From CAZWKI01 sp964634645 (lineage in GTDB: Bacteria > Patescibacteriota > Patescibacteriia > UBA1558 > S5-K13): 6,636 bases of DNA. A program made the position numbers and the translations under genes. The notes beneath the pieces are model-generated. The model was given only the letters and a program-made list of their open reading frames with translations. It searched no databases and was not told the DNA's origin. The DNA is taken from assembly GCA_964634645.1 (NCBI GenBank), contig CAZWKI010000045.1, forward strand, positions 1-6,636, written 5' to 3'. Every line of letters starts with the position of its first letter. The first letter of the stretch is position 1. Positions 4,518 through 6,636 of this stretch are shown piece after piece.

Positions 4518-6299
4518 TTATTTTAAATTATTTAAATATTTTTTTATTTTGTTTAATTCTTCTAAAATTTCATTTGCTTTCTCGCTATCTCCGTCTCGCT
4601 CTGCTTGTTTAAGTTCATATTCTTTTCTTTTTGCTTCTTCGTCCTTTGATAATTTTTTATATGACAAAACCAATGATTGCACTTCTAAATATGCCTGATT
4701 TTTATCTAACTCTCCAAACTCATTTTCCAAAACAAACAAAATGGCGTTGAGTAATTCATTTTGCTCATTGTCTAGCTCTAATCTAAGCGATTCAAGTTCA
4801 AAAGAATTATTTTTAGTATAATAAATTATCGTACTTTTGTAAAGCTTTTCTATGGCTCCATCACCCACAAATTCGAGCTCTAAATTTGATGATAGATATT
4901 CTAATATACTAGAAAAACTGACTCCCAAGGCAATAATCTTCTTCAAAAATTCTTCTTTTTTGTTTTTATGTATTGGTTTAAAAGAGTAATTACCCTCCTT
5001 TTCTTCTACGACAATTTTTTTTGACATAAACTCAGATAATTTCTTCTTGAGTAATTCTCTATCGATATTTATTGCGTCAGATAATTTATTAATATAAGTT
5101 TCTCTTTCTATCTCATCTCTAAATTTAGACATAAAAATTAATAGTTTTTTTGTAACTTGTTTTTTGCTAAAAACATTTGTAAGGTCAACTGACGACAAAA
5201 TTTTTCTAAATACAAAATCCATTATTGGCTCAGCACTTTTTATGGCAAGGATCCATTTATTTGGGTCTTGCTTTATAAGATTGTCTGGATCAACTTCTTT
5301 TGGAAGAGAAATAATTTTTATATTCATATTTTCAAGTAGTGCATTATCAATAATTCTAAAAGTCGCTTTGAGTCCTGCGCTATCTCCGTCATATGCAATT
5401 ATCAAATTTTCAGAATATCTTTTGAGTAGTTTCACGTGGTTTAGTGTAAGAGCTGTACCAGATGACGCAACAACATTTTTTACTCCAGCCATATAGGACG
5501 AAATTACATCAATATTTCCCTCTACTAGTATTGTGTAATTTTTTCTTTTTATTTCTTGTTTTGCCAGATCAAGATTAAACAAAACACTGCTTTTGTCATA
5601 GACCGCTGTCTGTGGAGTATTTATATATTTTGCCTGATTCTCATCACTTTTCAAAATTCTTGCAGTAAAACCAACTATTTGTCCATATGAATTGTTTATA
5701 GGAAACATCAATCTATTTCTAAATCTATCATAAAATTTATACCCTTTGTCAGATTTTATAATCATACCTGCTGACTCGACATCTGAATCTGTAAATTTTT
5801 TGTTCTTCAAGTAATTATATAAATCATCCCAAGATTCATTTGAATATCCCAAATTAAAAGTATCAATGGCTTCCTTTGTAATACCACGATTTTCTAAATA
5901 CTCACGTGCGATTTGTGCGTTATCGCTTTGCAAAAGAAGTTCGTGATAATAATTTTCTGATTCTTTCAAAATATCCAGTACTTTCGTTTTTTTGTTTGAT
6001 AAGTCTGGATTATAATTATAATCTATTTTTACATTTGCTTTATCGGCCAACATTCTAAGAGCCTCTGGAAATTCAATTCCTTCCATTTTCATAATAAACT
6101 CAAAAATGTCTCCACTTACACCACAGCCAAAACAATGAAAAATTTGCTTATCAGAAGACACCATAAAAGATGGGGTTTTCTCCTTATGAAATGGACAAAG
6201 CGCACGAAAATTAGACCCAGCCTGATTTAGGGGTAAATATTCTGAGACAATGTCAACTATGTCCAATCTTGATTTTATATCTTCTGTAATTTGACTCAT
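4518..6299 (-). CDS. dnaG: DNA primase DnaG
   Basis: Makes the RNA primers for replication at the fork, working with the DnaB helicase. The 593-aa product has the standard order. The CHC2 zinc domain uses C35, H38, C56 and C59 ([13 protein letters not shown], then [10 protein letters not shown]). The RNA polymerase basic patch is at [11 protein letters not shown] (191-201), with YINTP at 225-229. The TOPRIM domain has the catalytic Glu in VEGNIDV (E260; the usual EGYxD tyrosine is Asn), YDGDSAG (D304, D306) and DPDN (337-340). The region after about 430 should be the helicase-interacting domain; it is divergent and ends in a charged, probably coiled-coil segment (550-590). The ATG was chosen because [20 protein letters not shown] is the usual N-terminus and a promoter stands directly before it. 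rpoD follows after 8 nt, as in the classical macromolecular synthesis operon, but rpsU is absent upstream. Confidence 0.97.
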   Translation of the reverse strand: MSQITEDIKSRLDIVDIVSEYLPLNQAGSNFRALCPFHKEKTPSFMVSSDKQIFHCFGCGVSGDIFEFIMKMEGIEFPEALRMLADKANVKIDYNYNPDLSNKKTKVLDILKESENYYHELLLQSDNAQIAREYLENRGITKEAIDTFNLGYSNESWDDLYNYLKNKKFTDSDVESAGMIIKSDKGYKFYDRFRNRLMFPINNSYGQIVGFTARILKSDENQAKYINTPQTAVYDKSSVLFNLDLAKQEIKRKNYTILVEGNIDVISSYMAGVKNVVASSGTALTLNHVKLLKRYSENLIIAYDGDSAGLKATFRIIDNALLENMNIKIISLPKEVDPDNLIKQDPNKWILAIKSAEPIMDFVFRKILSSVDLTNVFSKKQVTKKLLIFMSKFRDEIERETYINKLSDAINIDRELLKKKLSEFMSKKIVVEEKEGNYSFKPIHKNKKEEFLKKIIALGVSFSSILEYLSSNLELEFVGDGAIEKLYKSTIIYYTKNNSFELESLRLELDNEQNELLNAILFVLENEFGELDKNQAYLEVQSLVLSYKKLSKDEEAKRKEYELKQAERDGDSEKANEILEELNKIKKYLNNLK

Positions 6300-6308
6300 A
6301 TATTCTAT

Positions 6309-6317
6309 ATTATATCA
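6309..6317 (-). promoter_or_regulatory. Extended -10 promoter of dnaG-rpoD, predicting a near-leaderless mRNA
   Basis: TGATATAAT (6317-6309) is a perfect extended -10 element. The last -10 base as position -7 puts +1 near 6302, only 3 nt before the dnaG ATG. There is no room for a ribosome-binding site. The -35 is weak (TTGTCT with a 15-nt spacer), which extended -10 promoters tolerate. No other promoter candidate of similar quality is seen between alkD and dnaG. Confidence 0.6.
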
Positions 6318-6352
6318 ATATAATGATTTAGACAACCCAAAATTAAAAATAC

Positions 6353-6386
6353 AAAAAAGCCTTATTTAATTGATATTTTTTATAAG
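6353..6386 (-). terminator. Weak candidate terminator after the AlkD-like gene
   Basis: On the minus strand CTTAT (6386-6382) can pair with ATAAG (6365-6361), followed by GC and a run of six T (6358-6353). The stem is only 5 bp and AT-rich with a 16-nt loop, so the fold is poor. The T-run and the position 19 nt after the alkD stop are what support it. Confidence 0.35.
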
Positions 6387-6404
6387 AAACAAATCAAAAA
6401 CAGA

Positions 6405-6636
6405 TCAAGACTTTAAATAATATCGTCTTTTTTTCTCACTAAATTTTTCAATTGCATAACGAAGCATTGTGCGTGGCATTTTTTTATAATATTTTTTCAA
6501 AAACTCTTCTTCAATATCTTCCCCCACTCTTTTTCCAATCTCTCTGAGCATCCAACCAACGGCCTTGTGAATTAAATCATGCTTATCTTGCAATAAAATT
6601 TCTATTGCCAACGCTGCTACATCAATATCGGCACTT
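6405..6636 (-). CDS. DNA alkylation repair protein, AlkD-like, C-terminal part (cut by window edge)
   Basis: The last 76 residues are present; the frame is open to the right edge, so the 5' end is outside. A TTG at 6611 could be mistaken for a start, but the frame continues upstream through SADIDVAA. The peptide carries the AlkD/HEAT-like glycosylase pattern: a repeat ending DLIHKAVGWMLREIGKR, then an acidic helix, then MPRTMLRYAIEKF near the end (YYLKS and stop). In this family, HEAT-like repeats wrap DNA and excise positively charged alkylated bases such as 3-methyladenine and 7-methylguanine. The upstream half with further catalytic residues cannot be checked. The stop is TGA, followed by a weak terminator and the dnaG promoter, so it is probably a separate unit from dnaG. 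Confidence 0.88.
   Translation of the reverse strand, partial: SADIDVAALAIEILLQDKHDLIHKAVGWMLREIGKRVGEDIEEEFLKKYYKKMPRTMLRYAIEKFSEKKRRYYLKS

Noticed and set aside
5164..5496. Plus-strand 110-aa ORF within dnaG
   Set aside because: Overlaps the TOPRIM coding region in antisense; no start signal or recognisable domain.
6405..6611. Stand-alone 68-aa gene starting at TTG 6611
   Set aside because: The frame stays open to the window edge and the peptide is the C-terminal part of an AlkD-like protein, so it is a truncated view of a larger gene.

Overview
The window is strongly AT-rich and every supported gene lies on the minus strand, so the reading order is right to left. The organism looks like a bacterium of the Candidate Phyla Radiation (Patescibacteria, Parcubacteria-like). 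This is an inference from the AT-rich, lysine-rich coding style, a primary sigma factor with a very long lysine tail, an orphan four-helix-bundle gene between heptanucleotide repeat arrays, and scarce Shine-Dalgarno sites. UGA is used as stop (rpoD, alkD), and the three long ORFs contain no internal UGA, so a recoded UGA is not supported.

Right part (2965-6636): the 3' end of an AlkD-like DNA alkylation repair gene with a weak terminator, then dnaG (primase) and rpoD (primary sigma factor) only 8 nt apart. This is a reduced form of the classical dnaG-rpoD macromolecular synthesis operon, without rpsU. The dnaG promoter sits so close to the ATG that the mRNA is probably leaderless.

Middle (2270-2960): between rpoD and tRNA-Asn(GTT) sits a compact element. 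It is a 121-aa four-helix-bundle (S23/23S-rRNA-IVS family) gene enclosed by imperfect inverted arms, each an array of 7-nt units (GCTGANN on one side, its complement on the other). The tRNA-side arm is present twice as a perfect 34-bp direct repeat. The element fills almost the whole gap between the rpoD stop and the tRNA 5' end. No terminator is seen until a clear one after the tRNA, so rpoD, the element and the tRNA may share a transcript.

Left part (1-2270): a defence locus in the order hsdS, hsdM, TIR-like gene. HsdS is half-size (one target-recognition domain). HsdM is complete. The third gene is cut by the window edge, but its first 25 codons match the start of DUF1863/ThsB-type TIR-like proteins. 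No hsdR is visible. A near-consensus promoter places the predicted transcription start exactly on the hsdS ATG, again implying a leaderless message.

Most worth a second look: the heptad-arm four-helix-bundle element, the TIR-like gene attached to a half-S type I methylase, the two leaderless promoters, and the lysine tail of sigma.
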